Shown here: in pieces, positions 13,992-22,423 of the stretch
Position numbering within the stretch: position 1 is the stretch's first letter
Layout of the letters: every line of letters starts with the position of its first letter
Origin: a virus
Reading direction: 5' to 3' (one strand)
Length of the DNA stretch: 29,592 nucleotides
Virus record (IMG/VR): IMGVR_UViG_3300028895_000882
Location: 1-29,592 of that record
Position numbers and translations under genes: made by a program
Notes under the pieces: generated by a model
The model's database searches: none
What the model was told of the DNA's origin: nothing
What the model saw: the letters and a program-made list of their open reading frames with translations, nothing else

Positions 13992-14264
13992 TCAAATTGG
14001 CTGTTCTTCCGCCCGAGGAGCCGGCAACAAATCCCGCAGCTCCGCCACTTCTTCTGCCAGCGCGACAATCTGCCCGGCCTGCTGGTTCACCACTTCCACG
14101 CACCCCTGCAGCGTCGCCAGCACTTCCGCCGACACACCGGCATCCGTACCACGCGACATCAACGCCACTATTTCCAGCAGCACCAGCCGCAACTGAGCCG
14201 CTCCAATGCGAGTTCCCGGCGACTTAATTTCTTCAATTGATTCGCCCAATTCTTCAATTGTCAT
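13992..14264 (-). CDS. Small coiled-coil protein, 90 aa
   Basis: The 90-aa product starts MTIEELGESIEEIKS and is almost entirely helical: AAQLRLVLLEIVALMSRGTD, then CVEVVNQQAGQIVALAEEVA with heptad-like Val/Leu spacing. The ribosome site is weak (GAGAG next to the ATG). The start is unusually AT-rich and holds a direct repeat of CAATTGAAGAA 18 bases apart. It probably oligomerises. No family recognised. It ends 25 bases before the GTG of the next gene. Confidence 0.6.
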   Translation of the reverse strand: MTIEELGESIEEIKSPGTRIGAAQLRLVLLEIVALMSRGTDAGVSAEVLATLQGCVEVVNQQAGQIVALAEEVAELRDLLPAPRAEEQPI

Positions 14265-14288
14265 TCTCTCAACTTTCTTTCAAACCAC

Positions 14289-14774
14289 TCACGACAACAC
14301 CACCGACCGTTCGCCGCCTGACACCGTCGATTCGAACGCGTCCGTTCCATCGGCGAACTCAAACGTTTCCACTCCATCGGCCGCCGTCACATCTCCGACC
14401 ACCGCCGCCACCAGCAACTCCACCATCCGCAGATAAGACAACGACCCTTTGCCCCGCGGCTGCGTTTCCAAATGATCAATCAGCGCCGCCGCCGCGTCGC
14501 TTGGTTCCGACGCGTACACTCCCGCCGCCGATCCCAACACACGCCGACCCACGGACAACAACTGACCGCCGGCCGTGACAAATCTAAATTCATAATTCCC
14601 GGCCGGCACACCCGCATCAATGTCACACACCCACGCTCCCGGCTTCGACCCGTGGGCACTCACCGACATATTTTCCGCATCCGCCACGGAAGACGATCCA
14701 CCGATGGCGTACAACGTCACCACCGCCCCGGTTCCCGGCGATCCTGCTGCGTTCACTTCAATCTGCCGCGCCAT
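14289..14774 (-). CDS. Beta-rich virion-type protein, 161 aa
   Basis: Two tandem ATGs (14777 and 14774) follow GGAGGTGA; spacing favours 14774. The first ~90 residues look like a small Ig/beta-sandwich domain (GSPGTGAVVTLYAIGGSSSV, PGAWVCDIDAGVPAGNYEFR, with the PAGNYEFRF ending typical of such folds). Residues ~98-125 are a helix (AAALIDHLETQPRGKGSLSY), then another short strand region. It overlaps the previous gene by 17-20 bases. Likely a minor virion or fibre-associated protein; no family recognised. Confidence 0.55.
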   Translation of the reverse strand: MARQIEVNAAGSPGTGAVVTLYAIGGSSSVADAENMSVSAHGSKPGAWVCDIDAGVPAGNYEFRFVTAGGQLLSVGRRVLGSAAGVYASEPSDAAAALIDHLETQPRGKGSLSYLRMVELLVAAVVGDVTAADGVETFEFADGTDAFESTVSGGERSVVLS

Positions 14775-15090
14775 CATTCACCTCCATTTCTACACAGCCC
14801 CGCGAACTCAACCGATTGACCGCCGCCGTCAACCCTTCCACTCCCTGTTCCAAACCTTGCAACTTATCCACCGTCTCGTTTCGCTCCTGCATCCGCCCTT
14901 CCAGATACGAAAACTTGACACCTAATTCTTCGACTCTTTCCGACTGCTTTCCATGCTGTTCCTCACAGTGTTGCAGTTGCCGCCGCGTTTCCTGCATGCC
15001 GGTAAACACAATTTTCCACAGCACTCCCACCGCTGTTACTAAACCACCCGCTACCGCCACACCGACCGGCCACGACACTGACTGTTCCAC
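14758..15090 (-). CDS. Membrane-anchored coiled-coil protein, 110 aa
   Basis: The start is GTG 15090, with AAGGG 7 bases upstream and 16 bases after the previous stop. Residues ~5-27 form one hydrophobic helix (SWPVGVAVAGGLVTAVGVLW). The rest is a charged coiled coil (EELGVKFSYLEGRMQERNET, then DKLQGLEQGVEGLTAAVNRL). The topology resembles spanin-like or XhlA-like membrane proteins of phages (anchor plus helical rod). Its neighbours are fibre and virion-type genes, not lysis genes, so the role is open. Confidence 0.6.
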   Translation of the reverse strand: MEQSVSWPVGVAVAGGLVTAVGVLWKIVFTGMQETRRQLQHCEEQHGKQSERVEELGVKFSYLEGRMQERNETVDKLQGLEQGVEGLTAAVNRLSSRGCVEMEVNDGAAD

Positions 15091-15106
15091 GACGTTCCCT
15101 TTCAAG

Positions 15107-15466
15107 TTAAGCCGTCTGAGTGTTCTGCGCCGCAATTTTCGCGTTGGCGACAATCTCTGCCGGACTCGGCACAATTCGAAACTGCCACCGCAACGGATAC
15201 CCCGTGCTTGATATCGTCGCGGTTTCTTCCACGTGAATCACTTCATCAATCGCCGTACTGGTGGGAGTGTACGAACAATCATAAATCCCGGTTGTGGCTG
15301 CTCGTTTAGTGACAGTCACCGAATCACCAACGTCGGCCGGAGGCGTACCGCGTCGAATCTGCACCGCAGGATTGGAATCAGCGTCGACAGGCTCCCCCGC
15401 CGCGTTGAGCGTGTCGATTGTCCATCGCAGAGTGCCGCCTGATATGAGTTTGTCTGGTCGCATCAT
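15107..15466 (-). CDS. Ig-like beta-sandwich protein, 119 aa
   Basis: ATG 15466 forms an A-TGA-TG overlap with the stop of the upstream adhesin-type gene (ribosome site AAGGG). The fold looks like a single Ig-like/BppU-type domain: GGTLRWTIDTLNAAGEPVDA at the start, then PAVQIRRGT, TGIYDCSYTP (the typical aromatic strand) and a final YPLRWQFRIVPS. Such domains are common in phage adhesion and fibre-associated proteins. Upstream sequence in the same frame (to 15706) is Arg-rich out-of-frame reading of the neighbour and is not part of the gene. Confidence 0.6.
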   Translation of the reverse strand: MMRPDKLISGGTLRWTIDTLNAAGEPVDADSNPAVQIRRGTPPADVGDSVTVTKRAATTGIYDCSYTPTSTAIDEVIHVEETATISSTGYPLRWQFRIVPSPAEIVANAKIAAQNTQTA

Positions 15467-16767
15467 CGCACCCTTGACTGGTTGAATGGATTGTAAGCGC
15501 CGCCTCCGCCTTCGCTGAGTTCGATCACCGTGACGCCTCCCGGCAGCGTTGCTGACCCGCTGAGCGTCCCGATTGAATAAAGAGTCGACCACGTTGTAGC
15601 ACTGGCCAACACGACCTCGCCGGTGAAAGCTGGACCGTTTACCAACTTGTAATCGCCGTACCACGTCCCAACAGCCCTGCCGGTGTTGTCTGTTGTTTCT
15701 CGGCACTCAGCATAGTTATTAGTGATTCCACATGCCGCCGCATCGCTGCCTCCAATTGCCGTCACGACGGTCGCATTGTTGTTGGCTACCCCTGTCCCGC
15801 CAACTCCGCCTTCTGCGGTGCTAATGACGTTGTAGTTGTTCTGACATCCGTTTGCCCCTGATACACCTCCGCCAAGCGACCGAACAATGAGGCCGAAATT
15901 ATTGTTACACCCTTCGCTGCCGATCGAATCGCCGCCCTGAGCTAGTAGAATGCTGCCGTAACTATTCAGAACACCACGAGCGGTAGACACTGTACCGCCT
16001 GTCACCGTCCCGACTGTCACATTTGCTGGCAATGTGGCAATCATTGTCCCCGTGCCTGCGGTAAAGTCCCACGTCGAGATATTGCAGGCCGCGACAACCG
16101 AAAACACAACTGTTCCGGCAGAGCCCGGCGACTCTACTGTAATTCCGGTTTCGGTCGGCACCGCGTCAATGTCGAGTTCGTAGCCCGCCAGATCAATTGT
16201 GTCATCGTCTTCGATGCTTGCCGCAATAGCTGAGTACGTCGTATTCCCGGTGAGTGTATAACCGCTGGCTGGAGGACTCAGCGGATGATTCACCACCAAC
16301 TGCATGTTGGCGGAACCGAGATCAAGGGGAGCCTGATCGTTGCTTGGAGATGCCCCTTCCAAAATGAATACAACACGATTCAGATTTGCCCAGCCGCCAC
16401 GATTGACAATCTCCTGCAACTCCGTGGTCACATCAATTGCCTTCGTTCCAATTGCCGTCATTTCAACTTCAACGCTGGCCGTAGTGCGAGTACGGCCAGA
16501 GATATCATTGGTCCCTGCCGACAAAGCCGTAGCGTTGTCTGAGTCATCCCCTTGCGTAATCACACGCCCGCCATCGTTGTCTGTGGATTCCACATACAAC
16601 GTGGCCGCCGTGATTGTCTCACCGTTCTGCACCTGCACCGCATCAAACTGCACCGCGATTAAATCGCCAGACGCATTGATATCAGTGACTGCGCCACTGT
16701 TGAGCGTGACCGACGTTCCGCCCAGTTGGGCAGAATGTGCTGCATCATTGTACGTATCAATTGGCAT
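15463..16767 (-). CDS. Adhesin-like virion protein with DNRLRE-type beta domain
   Basis: This 434-aa protein has an N-terminal domain of about 170 residues with the layout of DNRLRE-type/galactose-binding-like beta sandwiches: LIAVQFDAVQVQNGETITAA (rigid strand plus 'Gly-x-x-Ile-x-x-Ala' turn), KAIDVTTELQEIVNRGGWAN (helix), and ANMQLVVNHPL at the end. Residues ~175-400 are a Gly/Asn-rich region with degenerate repeats such as GCNNNFGLIVRSLGGGVSGA and GCQNNYNVISTAEGGVGGTG, resembling a beta-solenoid. There are no Lys-rich segments or signal. It follows the fibre cassette and is likely part of the adsorption apparatus. Base composition looks less strand-biased than in the surrounding genes. Confidence 0.65.
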   Translation of the reverse strand: MPIDTYNDAAHSAQLGGTSVTLNSGAVTDINASGDLIAVQFDAVQVQNGETITAATLYVESTDNDGGRVITQGDDSDNATALSAGTNDISGRTRTTASVEVEMTAIGTKAIDVTTELQEIVNRGGWANLNRVVFILEGASPSNDQAPLDLGSANMQLVVNHPLSPPASGYTLTGNTTYSAIAASIEDDDTIDLAGYELDIDAVPTETGITVESPGSAGTVVFSVVAACNISTWDFTAGTGTMIATLPANVTVGTVTGGTVSTARGVLNSYGSILLAQGGDSIGSEGCNNNFGLIVRSLGGGVSGANGCQNNYNVISTAEGGVGGTGVANNNATVVTAIGGSDAAACGITNNYAECRETTDNTGRAVGTWYGDYKLVNGPAFTGEVVLASATTWSTLYSIGTLSGSATLPGGVTVIELSEGGGGAYNPFNQSRVR

Positions 16768-16770
16768 CGG

Positions 16771-17391
16771 TTACGCATCCAGTTGAGCGACAACGGCCTG
16801 CATTCGCAGCACGGCAGCGGACTTCGCTCCGGCGAGGTATTCGTTTTTGGCCATGTCGATTTGTTCAGACTGCGACTCCCAGACATCCCGCCACCGGACG
16901 GCGTCAATATCTGCCTGCGTTGCATCGCGACCAATTGCAGCAAGTGCTGGCGTGGTGAATGTGCAACCAAGAGCAAGGTATGGTGCCGGATCGATCCCTG
17001 CTGCGGTCAATATCGCGGACACGTTCCCGCGTATCGAATCATCGGCCATATTGATTCCGTCAGCGGAATTGCGGAACCTCGACAGGAAGCCTTCCAGATT
17101 CTCGACAGTCCCCAACAGTGTCATCTTCGTTGCCGGATCAGACTCCGTTGCCGCCGATGCCGTGTATGAATCAATCGTCCCGCGAATAGCTAACTGAAAC
17201 GCAGCCAACGCGGCTTCGCCAAGGATGTCACCCATCGTCGCAACGGAGATGAATCCCGGAACCTGCTGCGATTTCTGCTTTGTCAGCACTTTGGTCGTCG
17301 ATGCGTTCAACGCTGTCAACAGATCGGCGTCATTCTCAGCCTGGTACAGACTGAGCAAAGTGGAGTCTGAATAGATAGTGTCTCGTATCAT
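16771..17391 (-). CDS. Helical phage protein next to the fibre gene, 206 aa
   Basis: ATG 17391 follows the fibre stop by three bases with a weak GGAT ribosome site. The product is helical, with an opening LLSLYQAENDADLLTALNAS that recalls a family of phage proteins of unknown function that begin with a short 'loop-helix-LNA' motif and end in WRDVW-x-type helices (VRWRDVWESQSEQIDMAKNE here). It has no signal, membrane or catalytic motif. By position it is likely a virion component or fibre chaperone. The family resemblance is from memory and low confidence. Confidence 0.6.
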   Translation of the reverse strand: MIRDTIYSDSTLLSLYQAENDADLLTALNASTTKVLTKQKSQQVPGFISVATMGDILGEAALAAFQLAIRGTIDSYTASAATESDPATKMTLLGTVENLEGFLSRFRNSADGINMADDSIRGNVSAILTAAGIDPAPYLALGCTFTTPALAAIGRDATQADIDAVRWRDVWESQSEQIDMAKNEYLAGAKSAAVLRMQAVVAQLDA

Positions 17392-17394
17392 GGT

Positions 17395-20300
17395 TTATCC
17401 GTAATTCAGTGTGAGTCGATTTGTCCACGCCGTGGCAAGATCCGTTGTCCCACCGTTGTTCGATTCCGTCGCCTGCGTCTTCGTGCCGCTGCTGTCGTAG
17501 CGATTGATCACCCAGCCACTGGCAGGATCAATCCCGAAATACGTGTATGTGCTGGTATGGTCGTAGTTTTCGGTTTCCACGAACTGCGTGGACTGCGTCA
17601 CAATCGCCTGCGACACTCGTTCCGCCGTCCAGCGTCTCACCGTGGTGGCCGTTCCCGCTTCGGCTTCCGCCTGCGACACGATCCCGACCTGATTGTTGTA
17701 CGCCGTTTCAATTTCGGCGTCTGACTGATCCGCGGTCGCTCCGTCCTGCACATTCAACAGCGTCCGCTGAGCCGCCGCATCAGCCGCCGCCATCAACGCC
17801 CGGCCCGCCGCCGTGGTATCGCCCAGCGTGGCGTCCGTCAAAATCGCGTTGAGTTCCGCCAGCGTGTCGATGTCGGCCGGTTTCACCGCCAACGCGTCGA
17901 TCGCCTGAGCCACTCGCTGAGGCGTCCAGCGTTCCGCCGTGGTCGACGTGCCAGCTTCCGCCGCGGCCTGCGACACGATCCCGACCTGATTGTTGTACGC
18001 CGTTTCAATTTCCGCGTCTGACTGATCGGCGGTCGCTCCGTCTTCCACATTCAGCAGCGTACGCTGAGCCGCCGCATCCGCCGCGGCCATGATCGATCGA
18101 CCGGCGGCCGTGGTATCGCCCAGCGTGGCGTCCGTCAAAATCGCGTTGAGTTCCGCCAGCGTGTCGATGTCCGCCGCGACCAAACCACCGCCGCCGCCAC
18201 CGGACAACGCATCAATGGCCTGTTTGACTCGTTCCGGCGTCCACCGGTACACCGTCGTGGACGAACCGGCTTCCGCAATCGCCTGCGAAACCACATCCAC
18301 CTGATTGTTGTACGCCGCCTCAATTTCCACGTCCGACTGATCCGCGGTCGCTCCATCCTGCACATTCAGCAGCGTCCGCTGAGCCGCCGCATCGGCCGCC
18401 GTCAGCATCGACCGGCCCGCCGTAGTCGAATCACTGACTTCGCTGGCCGTGTGGGTGTGAGCCGTCGGCGTGCGCGCGTCGCTCAATCTCGCATCGGCCG
18501 TATCAATCAGCGTGGCGTCGGTCAAAATCGCGTTGAGTTCCGCCAGCGTGTCGATGTCCGCGGCCGTCAATGTTCCCGATCCACCCGGAGCCAACGCATC
18601 AATGGCCTGTGCAACTCGCAACGCCGTCCAGCGTCTCACCGTGGTGGACGTTCCCGCTTCGGCTTCCGCCTGCGACACTTCATCCACCTGATTGTTGTAC
18701 GCCGTTTCAATTTCCGCGTCTGTCTGATCCGGCGTCGCTCCGTTGGAGACATTCAGCAGCAACCGCTGAGCCGACGCATCGGCCGCCGTCATCAACGCCC
18801 GGCCCGCCGCTGTCGAATCACTCAACGTGGCATCCGCCACAATCGCGTTGAGCTTCGCCAGCGTGTTGATATCCGCCGACTGTAACGCCAGCGCATCAAC
18901 CGCCTGTTTCACTCGCTGAGGCGTCCAGCGTTCCGCCGTGGTCGACGTGCCAGCTTCCGCAGCCGCCTGCGACACGATCCCGACCTGATTGTTGTACGCC
19001 GTTTCAATTTCCGCGTCCGTCTGATCGGCGGTCGCTCCATCCTGCACATTCAGCAGCGTGCGCTGAGCCGCCGCGTCGGCCGCCGTCATCAACGCCCGAC
19101 CCGCTGCTGTCGAATCGCTCAACGTGGCATCGAGCACCAACGCGTTCAGCTTCGCCAGCGAATCGATTCCGGACACCGACACGCCCAGCGCGTCAATGGC
19201 CTGTTTGACTCGTTCCGGCGTCCAGCGTTCCGCCGTGGTCGACGTGCCGGCTTCCGCCGCCGCCTGCGACACGATCCCGACCTGATTGTTGTACGCCGTT
19301 TCAATTTCCGCGTCTGACTGATCCGCGGTCGCTCCGTCTTCCACGTTCAGCAGCACACGCTGAGCCGCCGCGTCGGCTGCCGCGACAATCGCCCGGCCCG
19401 CCGTCGTGGTTTCCGCTCGCTGCAACGCCAGCGCATCAATGGCCTGTTTCACTCGCGCCGGCGTCCAGCGTTTGATGGCCCCGGATGTTCCCGCTTCGGC
19501 TTCGCCCTGAGTGACCGCCGCCACCTGATTGTTGTATGCCGTTTCAATTTCCGCGTCCGACTGATCGGCGGTCGCTCCGTTTTCGACGTTCAGCAGCGTC
19601 CGCTGAGCCGCCGCATCGGCCGCAGTCAGCATCGATCGGCCGGCCGCCGTCGAATCGCTGATTCCCGTGGCCGGATGATTGTGAGCCGTCGGCGTGCGCG
19701 CGTCGCTCAATCGTGCGTCGGTCGTATCAATCAGCGTGGCGTCCGTCAAAATCGCGTTGAGTTCGGCCAGCGTGTCGATGTCCGCGGCGGAAAGACCGCC
19801 GGCCGCGGGAGACAACGCATCAATGGCCTGTTTCACCCGCGCCGGTGTCCAGCGGCCGGCCGTTGTTGACGTCCCGGCTTCTGCGTCGACCTGCGACACC
19901 ACCGGGATTTCAGCGTCATAAGCCGCCGCAATTTCCGCGTTCGTCTGATCGGCGGTCGCTCCGTTTTCGACGTTCAGCAACGTCCGCTGAGCCGCCGCAT
20001 CGGCCGCCGTCAACATCGATCGCCCGGCCGCCGTGGAATCGCTGATTCCCGTGGCCGGATGATTGTGAGCCGTCGGCGTGCGAGCGTCGCTCAATCGTGC
20101 GTCGGTCGTATCAATCAGCGTGGCGTCGGTCAAAATCGCGTTGAGTTCCGCCAGCGTGTCGATGTCCGCGGCCTGCAACGCTCCACCACCACCCAGCGCA
20201 TCAATGGCCTGTTTCACACGCTGAGGAGTCCAGCGGCGAACATCCGTCACCGTGCCGGCTTCAGCTTCCGCCTGCGACACCACATCCACTTCATTTCCGT

Positions 20301-21024
20301 ACGCCGTGACAATTTCGGCGTCTGACTGATCGGCGGTCGCTCCGTCTTCCACATTCAGCAGCGTCCGCTGAGCCGCCGCATCGGCCGCCGTCAGCATCGA
20401 TCGACCGGCCGCCGTGGAATCGCTGATTCCCGTGGCCGGATGATTGTGAGCCGTCGGCGTGCGCGCGTCGCTCAATCTGGCGTCGGTCGTATCAATCAGC
20501 GTGGCGTCGGTCAAAATCGCGTTGAGTTCCGCCAGCGTATCGATGTCCGCCGCAGTCAATCCCGTAGCCGACGCCAACGCATCAATGGCCTGTTTGACTC
20601 GCGCGGCCGTCCACCGTCGCGGCGTTGTGGACGTTCCGGCTTCCGCTTCCAGTTGAGAAACCACATCCACCTGATTGTTGTACGCGGTTTCAATTTCCGC
20701 GTCTGACTGATCGGCGGTCGCTCCATCTTCCACGTTCAGCAGCGTCCGCTGAGCCGCCGCATCGGCCGCCGTGATCATCGATCGACCGGCCGCCGTGGAA
20801 TCACTGAGTTCACTGGCCGCGTGTGTGTGACTCGTCGGCGTTCGCGCGTCGCTCAATCGCGAATCCCCCGTCACCACCAGCGTTTCCGCAATGGCTCCGT
20901 TGAGCTTCGCCAGCGTGTCGACCATTTCGGCCGCATCGACCACGCTGCCCGTCGAATTTCCGACGATGCCCCGCGGCACGCTGCGCACGCCTTCCGGCGG
21001 TATGGAAAAAATCACGTCTGCCAC
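17395..21024 (-). CDS. Repetitive long tail fibre protein
   Basis: A GTG start at 21024 (GGGG before it) opens a 1209-aa protein built of ten tandem repeats. The repeat core is AADAAAQRTLLNVEDGATAD then QSDAEIETAYNNQV, followed by EAEAGTSTTVRRWTPQRVKQ. Long units also carry IDTLAELNAILTDATL and DARLSDARTPTAHNH; short units lack the latter. The His-x-His motif after TPTA occurs five times and matches the metal-binding HxH motifs of trimeric phage fibres such as T4 gp37. The C-terminus (WVINRYDSSGTKTQATESNN then RLTLNYG) is a non-repeated tip domain. Near-identical repeats allow copy number change by recombination. The gene lies right behind the capsid gene, an unusual place for a fibre. Confidence 0.9.
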   Translation of the reverse strand: MADVIFSIPPEGVRSVPRGIVGNSTGSVVDAAEMVDTLAKLNGAIAETLVVTGDSRLSDARTPTSHTHAASELSDSTAAGRSMITAADAAAQRTLLNVEDGATADQSDAEIETAYNNQVDVVSQLEAEAGTSTTPRRWTAARVKQAIDALASATGLTAADIDTLAELNAILTDATLIDTTDARLSDARTPTAHNHPATGISDSTAAGRSMLTAADAAAQRTLLNVEDGATADQSDAEIVTAYGNEVDVVSQAEAEAGTVTDVRRWTPQRVKQAIDALGGGGALQAADIDTLAELNAILTDATLIDTTDARLSDARTPTAHNHPATGISDSTAAGRSMLTAADAAAQRTLLNVENGATADQTNAEIAAAYDAEIPVVSQVDAEAGTSTTAGRWTPARVKQAIDALSPAAGGLSAADIDTLAELNAILTDATLIDTTDARLSDARTPTAHNHPATGISDSTAAGRSMLTAADAAAQRTLLNVENGATADQSDAEIETAYNNQVAAVTQGEAEAGTSGAIKRWTPARVKQAIDALALQRAETTTAGRAIVAAADAAAQRVLLNVEDGATADQSDAEIETAYNNQVGIVSQAAAEAGTSTTAERWTPERVKQAIDALGVSVSGIDSLAKLNALVLDATLSDSTAAGRALMTAADAAAQRTLLNVQDGATADQTDAEIETAYNNQVGIVSQAAAEAGTSTTAERWTPQRVKQAVDALALQSADINTLAKLNAIVADATLSDSTAAGRALMTAADASAQRLLLNVSNGATPDQTDAEIETAYNNQVDEVSQAEAEAGTSTTVRRWTALRVAQAIDALAPGGSGTLTAADIDTLAELNAILTDATLIDTADARLSDARTPTAHTHTASEVSDSTTAGRSMLTAADAAAQRTLLNVQDGATADQSDVEIEAAYNNQVDVVSQAIAEAGSSTTVYRWTPERVKQAIDALSGGGGGGLVAADIDTLAELNAILTDATLGDTTAAGRSIMAAADAAAQRTLLNVEDGATADQSDAEIETAYNNQVGIVSQAAAEAGTSTTAERWTPQRVAQAIDALAVKPADIDTLAELNAILTDATLGDTTAAGRALMAAADAAAQRTLLNVQDGATADQSDAEIETAYNNQVGIVSQAEAEAGTATTVRRWTAERVSQAIVTQSTQFVETENYDHTSTYTYFGIDPASGWVINRYDSSGTKTQATESNNGGTTDLATAWTNRLTLNYG
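17600..20960 (-). repeat. Ten imperfect tandem repeats of about 290-390 bp in the fibre gene
   Basis: The DNA encoding the fibre consists of ten recognisable unit copies. Long units (about 125-130 codons) include the DARLSDARTP/HxH insert; short units (about 85-105 codons) lack it. Stretches such as the coding for AADAAAQRTLLNV are almost identical between copies at nucleotide level. The boundaries given are approximate. This is a coding repeat array, not a CRISPR or noncoding array. Confidence 0.9.
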
Positions 21025-21033
21025 GGTCCACCC

Positions 21034-21297
21034 CTAGAACTGCGGACGCGCAACCGTCGGAACCGACGTTGCACCCGCCTGCAGATTGACCACCAAACGC
21101 AATCCCTGCTCCGCTTCCAGCAACTGATCCAGATACCGCATGTCCATCCGCTGACTGCGACCCTGCCCGTGGGTATGCTCCACCACCGCCTGCCGCACTT
21201 CCGTGATATGCTGCAGCAAATCGGCCAGCCGCAACGCCGGCGTAGACAACTCCTGCCACCCTGCGTGTTCCCACCCTGAAGTATTGACGCCCGCCAT
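21034..21297 (-). CDS. Small helical protein, 87 aa
   Basis: ATG 21297 has GGAGG 6 bases upstream. The product has an N-terminal loop (MAGVNTSGWEHAGWQELSTP) and two helices (RLADLLQHITEVRQAVVEHT and MDMRYLDQLLEAEQGLRLVV). The length and two-helix layout resemble gpW-like head-joining proteins, but no motif confirms it. It is the first gene after the intrinsic terminator and ends 10 bases before the fibre start, so it may instead belong with the fibre. Confidence 0.6.
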   Translation of the reverse strand: MAGVNTSGWEHAGWQELSTPALRLADLLQHITEVRQAVVEHTHGQGRSQRMDMRYLDQLLEAEQGLRLVVNLQAGATSVPTVARPQF

Positions 21298-21316
21298 GAA
21301 CTGCCTCCGTTACCTC

Positions 21317-21349
21317 AAAAAGCCGGTTCCGCCTGCAGACGGAACCGGC
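21317..21349 (-). terminator. Rho-independent terminator after the capsid gene
   Basis: On the minus strand a perfect 10-bp stem, GCCGGTTCCG (21349-21340) and CGGAACCGGC (21331-21322), encloses an 8-base loop and is followed at once by TTTTT (21321-21317). It lies 49 bases after the capsid gene stop and 20 bases before the next start codon. This is the clearest terminator in the window and would end or reduce head-gene transcription. Confidence 0.92.
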
Positions 21350-21397
21350 CTGAATTCGTGGCGAGAGAATCCACGAATCCCAACCACAGCAACGCGG

Positions 21398-22351
21398 TTA
21401 GCTCACGATCGAATCAATCACCATGCCGGCATCGGCGTGAATGATTTTTTCGGTCGTATCCATGCGGCACCGCATCACGCGGCACCGTCGTTTGGCGTCT
21501 TCGTATTCCTCGAACGCTCCACCGATTCGGCTTCCATCAGCCGCCCAGTGAATGGTCCGCATGAACTGCCGACGCACAAGATTCGGAGACGTCTCCTTAC
21601 GGAACAGCAACACTTTGTCCCGCGGCCAAATCGCCGAACCGGACCACGCCAGCGGAGCCGCCGCCGTGTTTTTCACGCCGTTGGCCACAATGACTTCGTC
21701 CAGCTTCAGCGCCGCGGCCAGACCATCCAGACGGATGTCTTTCGCCGTGCGAGCCGATGCCCCCACAAACTTTTCCAGAATCGACTGATTCTCCATCAGT
21801 AAATCCGCAATTTCCGCGTCCATACAAATGGCGTTCGGACGAACACCGTTGGCCAGACGGAATGTCTGGATGAATCCGTTCATCTGCGACGCCACGTCCG
21901 TGGAATCGGTACTCCAAACCGCCGCCGCACTGGCTCCGGCTGACTTTGCATTGATTGCCGCGATCACTCGCATTTCATGCGCTTCAATCACCGCGTGGCG
22001 GCAGAGTTCTGCGGCCAACATGTCGGCATCAATCAAATCTTCATGAGCCGCCGCCGTGCGTTCATCCACCGGCGATTCCACACCGTGTTCCTGACACGCG
22101 TACGTATCGGTTTCAAAATCGGCCGTCAGATCCTGATACGACCCGTCCTGATTGCGTTCTGTCCGCCGCGGCTGCAACGCCGCCGTTTTCTTGAGCGTAC
22201 GGAACTGATCGAACGCCTTACCGACTTCGGCCACTGGCGCAATCTGCAACCCCACATACCCGCCACGAATGGCGTCTAGATCCAGCTCCTCAAACGCCAG
22301 ACCCAAATCGGAACGCGGCGTCACCAACGACGACCCCGGAGCGATTCCCAT
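21398..22351 (-). CDS. Major capsid protein (HK97-fold, lambda E-like)
   Basis: ATG 22351 is preferred (GGAGG 8 bases upstream), giving 317 aa. The size and order after portal, S49 protease/scaffold and a decoration-type gene fit a capsid protein. Sequence features: an extended N-arm (LGLAFEELDLDAIRGGYVGL), the segment GVRPNAICMDAEIADLLMEN (a 'P-N-x-x-x-x-D-x-x-x-x-x-L' block common in E-type capsid proteins), WPRDKVLLFRKE and a final strand CRVMRCRMDTTEKIIHADAG. It has no signal or membrane segment. A terminator follows the gene, consistent with high transcript output. The call is strong by order, moderate by sequence. Confidence 0.82.
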   Translation of the reverse strand: MGIAPGSSLVTPRSDLGLAFEELDLDAIRGGYVGLQIAPVAEVGKAFDQFRTLKKTAALQPRRTERNQDGSYQDLTADFETDTYACQEHGVESPVDERTAAAHEDLIDADMLAAELCRHAVIEAHEMRVIAAINAKSAGASAAAVWSTDSTDVASQMNGFIQTFRLANGVRPNAICMDAEIADLLMENQSILEKFVGASARTAKDIRLDGLAAALKLDEVIVANGVKNTAAAPLAWSGSAIWPRDKVLLFRKETSPNLVRRQFMRTIHWAADGSRIGGAFEEYEDAKRRCRVMRCRMDTTEKIIHADAGMVIDSIVS

Positions 22352-22423
22352 TGTTTCATCCTCCAAAAAATGGCGACTGATCACCGCCTGTCAAATCAAC
22401 GACTACCAGCACAGCGCCAGCAA

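Noticed and set aside
15467-15706. N-terminal extension of the Ig-like protein to 199 aa
   Set aside because: The extra 80 residues are Arg-rich out-of-frame reading of the adhesin gene; ATG 15466 has its own ribosome site and stop/start overlap.
17600-20960. CRISPR-like repeats
   Set aside because: The repeats are in-frame protein-coding units of roughly 290-390 bp, with no short-repeat/unique-spacer pattern.
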